From: Aphrophora alni
Taxonomy: Eukaryota; Arthropoda; Insecta; Hemiptera; Aphrophoridae
NCBI GenBank assembly: GCA_963513935.1
Contig: OY740765.1
Location: 73,825,718 to 73,889,717, forward strand
DNA: 64,000 nucleotides
Direction of reading: 5' to 3'
Part shown: piece after piece, positions 1 to 12,334 of the stretch
How the letters are laid out: each line of letters begins with the position of its first letter
How positions within the stretch are numbered: position 1 is the first letter of the stretch
Program-made: the position numbers and the translations under genes
Notes under the pieces: generated by a model
The model's input: only the letters and a program-made list of their open reading frames with translations
The model's database searches: none
What the model was told of the DNA's origin: nothing

Positions 1-949
1 GTCAAAAGATGTTTTAAGACGAGCTATGATGAATGAAGACGAAGTCATGATTTTTGATTTTTATAAATTTAGAAAGAAAAAAGAACTACCCACATCTTTG
101 TGAGGCTTCTTTATTAAGCAATTCTTACTTTTTTAAATGACAACATGACGACAGTTGAAGTAAAAGATAAATTTTAGAAAACTTTTCGAGCGAATGTCAT
201 CAGTGCAAAACTCAGATCCGAACTAACTGTTATCACCCCAGGCACCGTTAGAAAGCCTACGGCAAGAAATCACCTGACGCTGTTTTCGCACTTGAACGCT
301 AGGGTACAGCACTTCCCGGCAGTAAGTTTTATCTGCCTCAGAAAAAAAATACGTAAGTCGGTACAATATAAACATTTCTAACAAACTGTATTTTCCTGTT
401 AATTTCAAACTTTATTTAATTTTATCTTCAAATAATAATGATTGTATTGTTTTGCCAATAGTAATAGTAGTTTTAAAATAAAGATAACATTGTTTTTTTT
501 TTATTATGTAACCCTACTAGTGCTGTAAAACATTTTTTTTTACAGTTTTGGCTTTGTTCACTTCTGGCACAGATATAAAACAAATTTCTGAAATAGAGTT
601 TTTTAGCCACCATTTTTAAACCATAGAAGATATCACAATTTTGTGTAATATGGAAAACCCTATTATGTGACATGTTATTTTGACGGTATTTTTATGTTCA
701 ATCATGATCCGCTTTTACTTTAGAAAAAATATTATTGGTTCTCTTAGTACATATATTTAAGATGTTTCAGGTCGACATTTTGAGATGGGTAAAGTGACGT
801 TAGTTTGGAAACATCATGTAGATAAAAACCTCTCACAAATATTTAAAAAAGATTCTTGATACATGAATTAGTTTTGAAAATTTTTGAACTAAAATTCTAT
901 TTCGAATGGTTTAATCACAATATATGCCTCATGGGTAGTCTGTTACATC
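1..949. other. Upstream intronic DNA, no gene recognised
   Basis: I see no conserved coding sequence, RNA gene or transposon ends here. The short open frames have no familiar motifs and AT-rich composition. Because a BORCS6 exon with an acceptor site follows at 1284, this stretch is most simply intron of that gene. The exon before it must lie outside the window. Confidence 0.4.
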
Positions 950-1370
950 CTGTAAAAAAAATCTCTTGTTTAACCAGGTACCTGCTGTTAATTCACATAT
1001 TCTTATTTAACTTAAAGCTATATTTATTTTAAGATTTACTACATTAGACACTACAAGACTTTGGTGGTTATTCAGGAAATATCTTTTTACCCGGATATGT
1101 GTGTTTAATTAAATATACACCGGATAGGTGTATTTATTTAAATTACACCTTGTATATTTTCAGAATCAACCTCATTAGAGTCTGTCGGACCTTCTGGTTA
1201 TGTTAAAAATCTCTTATTAACCAAGTACTTTTGTTTAATTTATATATTCTTATTTAACTTACACCTTTTATATTTATTTCCAGAATCAACCCCATTAGAG
1301 TCTGTTGGACCTCCGTGGTTATACAGGAAATCTCTTGTTAACCAGGTACCTGTGTTTAATTCAAGTATTC
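950..1370 (+). repeat. Partial tandem duplications of a BORCS6 exon edge
   Basis: Three degenerate copies of one unit lie head to tail. Copy 3 is the real exon start: an intron tail ending in cag, then codons beginning (G)AA TCA ACC CCA. Copy 2 begins 120 bp earlier at 1163, with a cag acceptor, an almost identical exon start and its own downstream intron-like tail. Copy 1 (about 950-1095) keeps the 'ctcttgtttaaccaggtacc' edge and a decayed exon start. The spacing of copies 2 and 3 is a multiple of three, and the frame stays open from 1163 to 1453, so the upstream acceptor could in principle be used. The derived peptide in copy 2 loses the pattern seen in copy 3, which suggests that copy 3 is the working one. 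Confidence 0.65.
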
Positions 1371-1453
1371 TTAATGATTTAGAAATTGAAGTAAGCCAAA
1401 TTGCCACTTCAGTCGATACACTTACTGAAAACCTTGCTGGTATATTACATAGT
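1284..1453 (+). CDS. BORCS6: BORCS6 exon (N-terminal part of the conserved domain)
   Basis: This is a partial gene. The exon is preceded by a pyrimidine-rich tract and cag, and followed by gtaagt. It reads (G)AA TCA ACC..., so the previous exon supplies one base, and it ends on a codon boundary. The peptide runs from ESTPLESVGPPWLYRK through VNQVPVFN and ILNDLEIEVSQIATSVD to LTENLAGILHS. This is the start of the BORCS6/Lyspersin C-terminal domain (formerly DUF2365). In the known family BORCS6 is a subunit of BORC, which recruits Arl8 to lysosomes and drives their kinesin-dependent outward movement. The next exon is about 37.4 kb downstream and continues the domain in frame. Recognition is from memory of the family pattern, not a search. 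The exons before this one are outside the window. Confidence 0.8.
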
Positions 1454-2107
1454 GTAAGTATTTGATGTTTTAGAATTAAGCATAATCTTATGTTATAAAT
1501 TGTTTGTGGTATATGACACTCGGCAAACAAGCATTGTTTACCTCTAGTAACTAGAAAAAATTATAACCATTTGATTTTGCACAGCTCGTTTTGTGTATCT
1601 TAACTTTTAAAGTTATATTTGCACCATTGCTCAAAACAGATTTTCAGTATTTCTGCGCAATACCAGTTGGTTACTTATACATTTTCAATAACTTGGATTT
1701 TACTTATTCAGTTTCTATCTAGATTAAATTATACATGATATAGGTGTCTTATCTAACATGTTCTCTCCAAAATTATCTTCAACAAAATACTAAATTGAAT
1801 ATGAATTTTGGGATAAATTTTATTAAAATATTAAAATATTTGAAGTGTTATGGGAAAATCAATAAACAACTTGATTAGAAAAAGCTGCAAAGGTACATGC
1901 TCGATTCTTTTAAATTCTTTTTACAGTGTTATACTTATAGAAACTTATATTAATTTTCATTCTTCCATTCAATATATAAATCAGCCTAACATTTTAAAGG
2001 CCAGTCCCTTATTTGGAAGTTTGTCCTGCATCTCAAGAATCATTGATCCGAGACACTGTTCATCCCGTATTTTATAAACAAGCAAAAAATAAATCAGAAT
2101 TAGGCAT
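1454..2107 (+). other. Start of the giant BORCS6 intron, unique-looking DNA
   Basis: The intron begins with gtaagt at 1454. Nothing else is recognisable up to the Tigger element. A 75-codon open frame at 1850 has no recognisable motif and I do not treat it as a gene. Confidence 0.5.
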
Positions 2108-2109
2108 TA

Positions 2110-4379
2110 CAGTACAACCTTGTTTATCCGGACTAATTGGGACCGGAAGTGATCTGGTTAATCAAAAATCCGGATAATCTGGAATTATAGTATGATAAAT
2201 AAAACAAAATATAAAATGATAACTTACCATTTATAATTTCCTGTTGGTCATGAAAAAACACAATATCTACAGTCATTCAATTTACACAATACTGTAAATC
2301 AAGAAAAACATTTTATTTACGCACCTGAAATATTTACACATGCTTTTAATTTACACTTTGTTTAGTTGTTATTTACAAAAAAGTCATTTATCTTCCTCTG
2401 TTTTAATTTGGTGTGATGTTTCAATGCGGCATGATCACGTAAACGTTTCACCATCATTAGTTCAGCTGGCGTTGTATCCTGCTGTTGCTTCAAGTATGCC
2501 ATGATGTTGTCCAGCTGTGTCGTCGTGTCCGTGTGCGTCATCTCCGGCCGTGCGCTGTCTCCCTCTTCCTCGCTCTCGCTGTCGTCTGTTCCCTGCGTAG
2601 ATGTACACGCTACAATTATCTCTTCATCTGTCATGACTCCATAACCTCCATCGTTGTTGTCTGTCAACCAATCATTGATGTTGTTGATATCAACATCGGA
2701 ACAACCATCAATTCTTGCAAACATGCCTAACAATTGCTCTTTAGTGACAGTGGTTTCATTTGATTCACTTATTTGTGGAGTGGTAGTGTTCATTTCTTCA
2801 ATTATATTGCATATGTTTGGCTACAATTTTTTCCAAGACTTTTGTAGAGCACCTTTTGGAAAATGATCCCAAGCATCTGCAATCATGTAAATCACGTCTT
2901 TGACATTTACAGATTTTAACAAATCAATCACGCTTTGTTCGCCTTCTTCTTCAATTAATTTGCTTAAAAGTTCCCTGCGATAAACACGCTTGATACTTTC
3001 CAACACACCCTGATCCATAGGCTGCAAAATTGTAGTCACATTTGGGGGGAGAAATTGAACTTTAATATCCCCACTGATGAGATTTTTTCTGCAGGATGAG
3101 ATGGCGCATTGTCAAGAAACAAAATCGCTTTTTCTGGCAGTTTTTTTCTTTGAGAAATTTTTACACATCTGGGACAAAATTTTCAAAGAACCACTTTTTA
3201 AAAATAAAGCTGTCCATCCATGCACTTTTTTGATTTAAATAAACCAAAGGCAAGGATGCACGATTTAAATTTTTAGTGCTCGAGGATTTTTTGCCTTGCC
3301 AATTATCACTAGGGGAATTTTGTGGTTTCCAGAAGCATTGCTATAAGCCATAGCAGTTAGGCGATCCTTGCTCTTTTTGTAGGCCTTGGCTGCCTCATCA
3401 GTTTTACAAGCTAAGGTTTTGCTCAGTAAAATACGGTAAAACAGTCCTGTTTCGTCAGCATTCTAAATCTGGTCAGGAGAAAGTTTTTCAGACGAAATAA
3501 TTCGTTGAAAAGTTTCCTTAAACTTTTCACTTGCCGCATGGTCACTAGACAGGCTTTCACCAGTCATAGATAATTGTCTTATACCATGCCGATTTTTGAA
3601 CCGCTCTAGCCATCCCTGGCTAGCTGTAAAATTTGGATCAGGATTTGGTAATTTTTTGTTTAGGCTTGCTGCTTTTTCAACCAAAATCGGTCCAGAAATC
3701 GGAACACCATGTTCTTGCTGAGCACTAAACCACATAAATAATGCCTCTTCCAACGATTCATTTTTTCCATTTTTTTATAGTTCCTTTACCCTCTAAACTG
3801 TCTTTAGCGATCATTTTGAATCAAAAGTCTCCAATATTTTTACGATCTTTTTTTCCAATCTGACACAGTTGATGTCCCTACGCCGAGTTCTGCAGCAAGT
3901 TTATTTAAAGATTCGCCCTTGTCTATACGATTCAATGTGTCTAACTTTTGGTCCATTGTAAGCACATTACGTTTTCGTTTCGTCGCCATTTCCACGCACA
4001 AACGCTAACACCCGAATATAATACTATTAACCGTATCCGATCAAAAACGTAAAGAAACTAAACACTGCACAGCATGATATGGTAATGATGTATTCCGGTC
4101 GCAAGCACATGACAGACTACCCACCGGCGTAGACAATAGACAAGGTCACTGGTCACAGTCACACAGCGTCGGGCTAGGGGAATGGTGGCACGGAGGTCAT
4201 TGCTCCTTCACTTTCTCTTCCCAGCGCATCAACAACCCGCCCTACTACCTCAAGGCGACACTGTAGTGATCAGGAAATCACGTTTTTATCAACAGTAAAT
4301 TTTTTATTTTTCATTCCGGATTGATCCAGATAATCCAGACATCGGGTTGAACGAGGTCCGGATAAACGAGGTAGTACTG
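2110..4379 (-). mobile_element. Complete pogo/Tigger-like DNA transposon with TA target duplication
   Basis: The ends are inverted repeats. The left end begins CAGTACAACCTTGTTTATCC and the right end, read on the other strand, begins CAGTACTACCTCGTTTATCC; both continue into GGA. TA dinucleotides flank the element at 2108-2109 and 4380-4381, as expected for the pogo/Tigger branch of the Tc1/mariner superfamily. At 2270 bp it is of ordinary length for a full Tigger element. A decayed minus-strand transposase fills the middle. The element lies inside the first BORCS6 intron, antisense to the gene. Confidence 0.9.
2362..3989 (-). pseudogene. Decayed Tigger-like (CENP-B/Jerky family) transposase
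   Basis: The start ATG is probably at 3989. The first residues are basic (MATKRKRN), then comes an HTH of the psq/CENP-B N type (DQKLDTLNRIDKGESLNKLA, followed by a GTSTVSDWKK stretch), and then the frame breaks. The second CENP-B type HTH is open at 3753-3463 (EEALFMWFSAQQEHGVPISG and on). A DDE region follows. NADETGLFYR near 3460 carries the first catalytic Asp. FLDNAPSHPAE near 3100 carries the second, with a frameshift just after it. LQPMDQGVLESIKRVYRREL at 3039-2821 is the region carrying the third acidic position. An acidic C-terminal segment ends at 2362. Several stops and frameshifts make it non-functional. In life the protein would cut and paste the surrounding element at TA sites. 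Confidence 0.85.
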
Positions 4380-4438
4380 TACTTAGATTTGAGCTCTCTC
4401 AAGAAATGTTATTTCTTTAGTTATCTAGTGATAATTTT

Positions 4439-4640
<202 letters not shown>

Positions 4641-4643
<3 letters not shown>

Positions 4644-7600
4644 AGTTTGTACAGTGTATGAAAGGAGCAAGTTTTCACGTACGCACTGTACATTCCGATT
4701 AAGCGCTGCAAAGCGAGGAATGCTCGGAACGCAATCCCATGTTTTTTCACTTCTATGTTACTTCTACATGTCTAAGGAGCAAGAATATATATTTATTTCA
4801 TACTTCCTCGTTTTACGGGGTTTTCACATACACAATTATACATATTAGATTAGGATTTCTATTTCCAGACAGCGCTGTCATCATTTCAAACACGGCATAC
4901 TTGTTTCCTACTTTAGACATGGTACCATACACATCACCAAAGTCGCTTCCTCGTTTCTTACAGTGAGTACGAATTAGAATATACACAGTGATGGAGTCTG
5001 ATGATCGTTACAGGAAGTGTGACTTCCTGCTCTTTATGTGCTAAGTAGGGTTCTTCTACAATTGCCTTATTGGTATTTAATTCACATTTTAAAATATCTC
5101 ATCCTCAAATATATTTTAATTTTATCACTATTGGATTATTATATTAGATTATTATGAGAACATCGTATTGTTGGTGTAGATTTATAATTGTACAATGTAA
5201 AGCACATATTAATACAAAATGCAAAATTGTTTCGAAGTTTAAATTAATTTATTATGTTATTGAAATGACGTAAACTATGATGCTATTTTCTTTATTCCCG
5301 CTTATAAGGGGAGAAAACACCATTAACATTTGATCCGGCAGCAGCTGTCGGTTGTCCTACAGTTATACCGACTTATGGATTTGTATCATAGGTGGCGATA
5401 TCGGAAAAAGGCAGTTACGTAGTACGGTAATAATCGGATTTTTAACAACTATTTGTTATAAATAAAAACCTGATAAATTTTGCTTTTGTTATGTTTTTTT
5501 AAAATTTTAAACAGATACTTCATAAATTTCGCAACATGAAATAAAACAGCTGATTTCTTGATTAAACTATAGTGTTTTGTCATTAAGATATTATAGTCTT
5601 GTTGCAACTACTTCTATATTTATATTTTATAAAGTATTTATCATTTCTATTCTCTTTTACCTGTTATTTATTGTTCTTATTTTTTTATACTTAATATTCC
5701 TGTTTTTTTTAGTTGTGTCATTTGTTACTTTAGTTGTGTAAGTACTTTATAACAGTAATTTGTGTACATCTCTAAACGTATGCACAAATGAATTTAGACC
5801 AGTCCAATGACATTCTACTTTTTTCTCTCTTTTTTTTGCGTAAACTATTCATACATATTTACTACAAGAATAATAAATTTCTGAAAACTATGTACAAAGT
5901 GATTCTTTTATGTTTATTTATTTTTTTGTTTCAAGTGTTATAACCTGTAACGATATAAGTCTGATTTTATGAAACATTTTAGTTTTTAATTGCTCCAAAA
6001 TTTTCCCAGTGTAAAAGTAATGTTCTATACAACTTTAAAAATTAAAAGTTGTAAAAAAGATGAAGATTTTTAAACCTTCTATATTGCATGATTTTTTTTA
6101 AATAATGCCTCCTAAATGTAGAAAAATAGCTTGCCTCCACAGAGAAAAGTTTTTCATTCAATATAGTAATGAGTAAAAAATAAGATGATATCCGGACGAT
6201 CAATTGGCCTCTAGAACCAAGTTGAGGAGACTTTAGTGACGCATGAGTATACAAAATATTTCAGATGGAGTTCAACTTTAACTATTATTTTGACACTTTA
6301 GACAATAAAAAATACGCTTTGCAACCGATTCTTTTGGCAAAAATTCCAAAGTTACTTATGTTAAAGAAGATTTTCTCACAATTATAAATATTTAGTAATT
6401 TATTTGGTAATGCTGGAAGTAAACGAGTAACGAAATTGTGTCTCAAAAGTAATAAACACAATTTTAATACTTGATATTTATATAAAAAGAGATTTTTGAA
6501 TTGATTTCGTGATAATACTAGACCTTGGTTGCCACAAATTACTAGACATTATTATTATTTTTTAAATTATATTGTGCATAAAATAAATATTTTTTCTAAA
6601 AAATAAAAAATGAAATAACAGAATTTTTAAATCTAGTTTTTTGATGGGTAAATAAAAGATGATGATTTCATAATAAAATGTTACGTAAAGATTTTTTTTT
6701 TTTGTTAAAATTTGTTTCCTAAAATAGGCGAAATTTATTTAGGCGCGATTCCAGGATATTCATGAGAGGAATAAAATTAGAAAATATATTTCAAAAAATA
6801 AATATTTGTTAGGTTTCAGAATTAGCATGAGATTTAAAGTTGCGTTAAACATGCATTATTCCCATTATCTATAACAACAATTATGGAAATAAACCGACAA
6901 TGACTAAAGTGATATTGGTTCCTTTTACAACCATCAATATGATTACATTAAAAATGCATTCCTTTTTTTTTACGGGATCAACAATGTCTATTTGATGAAA
7001 AATGTATGAACAATATATGCAATGAAATCTCATTAAACAACTAACGATAATACATACTACTATGGCCTACCATATTTTATCATCATTGTTAGCATTTGGA
7101 TGATAATAAAAAACAAAACAGAAAAAAAAAAATTATAATCGTCATTTCTATAAGGCTGCACAAATGTAAATGTTAAAATTCTGTTATCATTAAGAATTTG
7201 AGAAATATATTTTTTCTCTGCTAAAATTAGTAAAGAACCAAAGTATGTAAAAATGTTGTCCGCATCCATTATTTACAATTTTTTTTACAAAAAACACAAA
7301 CAAGAATATAGATATATCTGTATTTATATTTGGAGCAAATTATTAATTATGAGTTGTTTTAATATATTATTAAAGATTTATTATTATTTTGGTGATTATT
7401 ATTAACGATTATTATTATTAATTATTACTTTAACAACCTTGGTGAGCAATGTTCTTCTTATAAATATTGTTTACAGTATTATATTAGTGTTAGTACGGTA
7501 TTGTATATAGTTCAATATTTCATATAAAAACCCATTAAGCAGTGAACTTTGTTGTAGTTTGTTATATTGCAGAAATAAATATATCGTAGTCGTATTTACC

Positions 7601-8574
7601 TATTTTAAATTCTAAACTCACTATGTGCGTATTATTAAGTAACTACATAGTCAATAGCTCTTCCCTTTTACTCAATACAACTTATCATGTTACCCAACGG
7701 TTCAAAAGTTAACTATTGTAACATTTAAGGTGGGAATCAATTATTTGTAGGCCTATCAAACTTTTAATTTTCTAAACCTTAAGTGGCTGTAATTCCTAAA
7801 CGGCTAAAGATTTTAAAAAATACTCAAGAATAAAACATTTAAAAAATATTGTTTTACACTTGAGAAAATAATAAAATACAGAGTGTTCCATATCAAATTT
7901 CAATGTTGGTGGCCATATTAGAAAAAATTTAACATTTTACAAAATGGATTTCTAAACTTCATTGAAAAGAAACGAAGGTTCTCCATTTAAAGTACTCAAT
8001 CATATTTATAATTCAAAATTTAGCTGTTGTAACATTTTAGGTGAGACTTCCAGTATATAGCTGTGAGCTACCTGTTCTTTGACATTAGCTAGGGCGTTAG
8101 GACTAACCTAGCCTCTCTTAGTTTTATGACAAGTACAAAAGGAAGATTATTTAGTTGTTCAAGATTATTTATACCACTTACATTGTACGTACTTAGCGGT
8201 AATACGTCTACACAAACTTATAACATGGGTGTGTGTGTTTGGATTCCTAAATTTACACGTAAACCATGAAGCAACAATAACTTTTAGTTTTCAGTCTACA
8301 TCGAGACAAGAGCAAGAGCGAGAGCGAGAGCGCGCTTCCGCCAATCAGGTTTTTTACTTGCGTATCAACTTCCGTAGGTGATATTAATTTTGAAGTGGGA
8401 CTCGTAATATTATTTTTCTCGAACTATGTATTGAAACTCGGTTTAATATGTTTTGAATATCTAATCCTGAATATATTTTTTATATCTTTTTGGTATTTAT
8501 GATATGGCTACTGTATTTTTCAGTTAATTAAATTAACATAAAACCAATATAATATCTCTATGCATAAATACATC
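4641..8574. other. Intronic DNA, nothing recognised
   Basis: This is AT-rich sequence with many short homopolymer runs. I found no conserved protein segment, paired transposon ends or RNA gene on either strand. Open frames of 60-75 codons here look random. Confidence 0.4.
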
Positions 8575-8770
8575 TTTCTCTCTGTCTGTCTGTCTATTTA
8601 TATATATCTGTCATATTTATATATGTCTGTCTATTATCTATATATATAGAGACATTCTCGCTCTTGATCAGAGGACATTTGTCGCATATACTCTTGTTCA
8701 GAGCACAGTTACTGTCCTCTGAATATTAGGAGGACAGAGTATTCTCATCAAGAGTATATATAACTTACTG
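8575..8770. repeat. Low-complexity tract and hairpin-rich repeat, copy 1
   Basis: A TCTG/TATA-rich tract (8575-8650) leads into a block built from variants of CTCTTG-TCAGAG and its complement. Examples are 'cgctcttgatcagaggac', 'atactcttgttcagagcac', 'gtcctctgaa' and 'catcaagagtatatat'. The block could fold into several alternative hairpins. A second copy of the core 'atatactcttgttcag' lies at about 17695. It is probably a short non-autonomous element, but no target duplication could be defined. Confidence 0.4.
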
Positions 8771-11180
8771 TCCCCTTAACATGAGTTAACATAACACGGA
8801 TTTTTGCAACAAATGCTGCCAACATTGTCTTGTCCCCAACATTTTCCCTTCTTCTATACTCTCATTTTTGATATCTCCCTAAATCTCTCTCTGCAATAGG
8901 CATAAAAAATTTGGTTTATTTTAGTTTAAATCGATGGAAAATAAACAATTACCATCAAATTTTGTATGACGATTTTTTCTATAGACTTGTGGGTGGAAAC
9001 ACACGATAATATTTTAACTAGACTTTTTTCTATTGATAAAAAACAATCTAGATTTTTTCTAGATTTTTTAAAAATTGGCAAATACATGTTTTTTTTCATG
9101 GAGAAGAATTTTACCTAATTATTATAAAAGCCATCATGTTACTTACCCCAGCCCAACAATAATACTAAGACACCGTTTGACCGATTACACTTTCGTAAAG
9201 GATCTTTAATTGTGGTGTCTTATATTTATATTTAATTTTAGCAATAAATGAATTACAGTACTGTAGTTATTAGTTAAGGCACAAATTTGGTAATTTTCCT
9301 AGTTCACAATATTATCCTGAAAACGGAAAGATAGACAGCCAGAGTGAAGTCTAAAGAGGACTTTATTTTTATTATATAGAGGAACTATATTATTCTTTGT
9401 TTTTCTAACTCTTAGGTAGTTAGTTCGAATCTAAATCTCGTTATTTTTTTTTAATAACCTAAAGATATCAATTTATTTAGGAAAGGGTATTTATAATACT
9501 AAATTAATTACGATTCTACAAAGAACATATGTTTGTTGTTTTTAAGATTCGTGTTAAATAGAACAATGTTGAAAATACAATAATGAGACACCGTGAAAAT
9601 AATAGAGGTTGCAGTTTTACAAGAACAGAAAAACATCCCCCCCCCAGCCCACATCCAAAACACAATCACGGACGAATGTTATTCACAATTATCATCTCAT
9701 CAGAGAATAAACTATATTTCCGTTCCCACAGTTGGTTTGTTCACATGTATAGGTTACTCATCGACATTTGAAGAATTGTGCCAGGAAGTAGCACTTCCTT
9801 CATTGGAACACATTGAGCTTGTTAGGAGTGTTACTGAAAAAAACACATCGAGCTTCAACTGAACTAAACTAAGATGTTTACAAGGAATTGTTTAATCAAA
9901 TATTTACACATTTTATCTTTACAAAAAATACTGTTCTGCAATTTGTGAAACACGTAAAAACATTTTGCCTTAAAATAGTTGATTTTTTTTTTGACAAATT
10001 TCTTTATTTATCGAAGTGAAAGAGACCAACAGTCAAAAACAAAATAAATTTCATCTAACTTCGTTTTAAGATATGTTTAAACAATTTAAAGAAAACTGAA
10101 CAAAAATTATGCGAGCTACTCAATTCGCCAGAGTTTTGAAACCCCAAAAATCGGTTCAAAGCTTTTCCGATTTTTCGATTTATTATGGATTTAGTAATTT
10201 ATATTAAACATTGAATTAAAAAAACGGTTAAATATCATCAGAATTCTTTGACAACTGTATCGAACTCATCCAAAAGAAATGTTTGTGACAAATAAGTTGA
10301 AATTACTCAATCAAACTTCAGAATCTGATTAAGTACGACAATATATACATTAAATGCTATATAACATGTAGGATAGTCCTATCGTGCTTAGTTTTCGAAT
10401 ATCCGCCATTTTTTAAAAATAAAATAACATTATAACTTTAGAAATATATATGATATTGAGTTCAGATTTGATAAACGCATTTTTTCATGTAACGTTTTAC
10501 ACGAGATTTGAAAATGATTTCCATTTAAAAATGTTAAAGTCGTATATATTGAAAATTTGTTAACCTTATAAAACAATTACAAGAGAGTAAAAACTTTTAT
10601 TTGTTAATGACGAACAATATGGTATTTATATTTTTACTGTAGCAGTAAAAGAAAATATATTTGAACAGAAAAGGGAAAATTGCATCACAAATATTATATA
10701 ATTTTAACAACAAATAAACTTGTGTTCTATGAAGTAAGAATCGGTTGACACTTGATGGTTGGAGAAGTGAGGGGTTGGTTTTGAGATTGTCCAGATAAAC
10801 ATTTATAGTTAGTTATAGAAATTCGAATAAACAATATTAGGTAGTAGCAAATAAAAAAAAAAAAAAGTATAAATAGGCTGTGGGTATCTAGTTATGACTC
10901 ACTTACGCTCAGTAAGGAGGGAGTAATGCAACGTTGTCACATGGTGTGTTTTTTCTACCTGCGCCAATTCATTGTTTATTTTACAGTTGGACGCAATATT
11001 AATATTTGTCCGGTCGCAAGTTTGACTACATTTGTATTCAGGAACTATACAACTATATTTTAAATATTTAATAATGTTTTTAATTGATTACAAAAATACT
11101 ATTATTAGGTCTGGAATATGAAGGACACACGTTTATTTATTGTTTACCTTATTTTTGAGGGTCACTCAAATTATAAAGTC
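8771..11180. other. Intronic DNA, no gene recognised
   Basis: The longest notable open stretch is 9593-9862 on the + strand (89 codons, ending EELCQEVALPSLEHIELV...). Its composition looks somewhat protein-like, but it has no start context, no motif and no relative that I recognise. I leave it uncalled. The rest is AT-rich with no visible repeat ends. Confidence 0.35.
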
Positions 11181-11269
11181 ATACTATGCCACGTAAAAGT
11201 CAGACATTTTTATTTCTAGAAATGAATAGAGGTGTAAGTACGCCTTTGATAAGTTATGTTGTTTTTCAG

Positions 11270-11730
11270 AGACAAGAACCCTTAGATGCCGAGGATCCCC
11301 CAAGAAAAAAAAAACAAGTATTAAGAAAAATTGGTGCATGTATTGTTGTGAAACGCAATCAAAAATAGGCAGGCATATGGCTGTAAAACACAAGACTGTT
11401 GTAGAAGTCCAGCAGTATATTGAGGCAGAAAATTCTAAAATTAAAAAAGAAATAATACAAACCATCATAAACAAGTCCAATAGTCAATATAATAAAATGG
11501 CAATGGATAAAGTAATAGATGGCACAGTAATACCCGTTAAAAAATCAACAAGTGAAATAACTGCCATATCGCACGTAACATGCACTTCTTGTGATGGCTT
11601 ATTTTCTAAAATAAATATTTCTTCTCATAAAACAACTTTTAAAACACGTCACGAACTTATATTTAAAAATGAATCTATATTCTACAAATGTGTTAAATGT
11701 ATACGTACAGTATTGAATTCGCTGTACTAA
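11270..11730 (+). pseudogene. Fragment of a C2H2 zinc-finger protein, probably transposon-derived
   Basis: From about 11338 to a stop at 11730 the + strand reads a C2H2-like finger, WCMYCCETQSKIGRHMAVKH (Cys-x2-Cys ... His-x4-His). A lysine-rich helical stretch follows (KKEIIQTIINKSNSQYN), and then a second Cys pair in VTCTSCDGLFSKINISSH. This arrangement, one finger of the type 'C..C.....R H....H' followed by 'C..C.g.f.k..l..H', is common in large families of insect proteins linked to mobile elements. Upstream of the first finger the frame is disturbed, and the open part stops without a conserved C-terminal domain, so it is a fragment. Function unknown. Confidence 0.45.
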
Positions 11731-12334
11731 GGGTTTGTACAGTAGGTATTGTATTAAGGGTTTGCATGTGGGTATGTTTAAAATGTAGTCTTATTCCAAT
11801 AGAATATAGTTTAAACGTTTAGAACTATAGCATATAGTTTGGTAAAATACCATTGACTGATTCATATTATAGTCTTCGTTTATTTGAATTATAGGCTTCT
11901 GAAACTGTATACAGTGTCGAGAATGTGTAATGATTCCAACCATATAATTTGTTTAATATTTTACCCAAACTAACAAACCATATCTGAACTGTTAACATTT
12001 TTCATATATAGTAAAAAGACGAAGTTGTTTAAAAACTTTCAATCAAAGAAAATTTTCCAATGATAATTGTTATGTGTTAATAACAGTACTTTAATCCTTT
12101 TTTAAATTATATAAAACAAGGAAAACTTGTTTTGGAGTTTACCGTCAATCTTATCAGGACGTGTAGCCGGTGCAATTAAACATTTTAAGCGTAGAAATAT
12201 TGTTTAAATGTTAATTTTGAAAACTACTTCTAAATTACCTATTTAATATTACCTACTTCTAAACAAATTTCAGGTCAACTCTAAGACTTTAAAAATCATA
12301 TCGTACAACAGTTCTTTTATTATGCATTTTAATT
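11731..12334. other. No feature recognised
   Basis: AT-rich sequence between the zinc-finger fragment and the first unit of the long tandem repeat. No coding or structural signal is visible. Confidence 0.35.

Noticed and set aside
9593..9862. 89-codon open frame as an exon
   Set aside because: Protein-like composition but no motif, no good splice or start context and no known relative.
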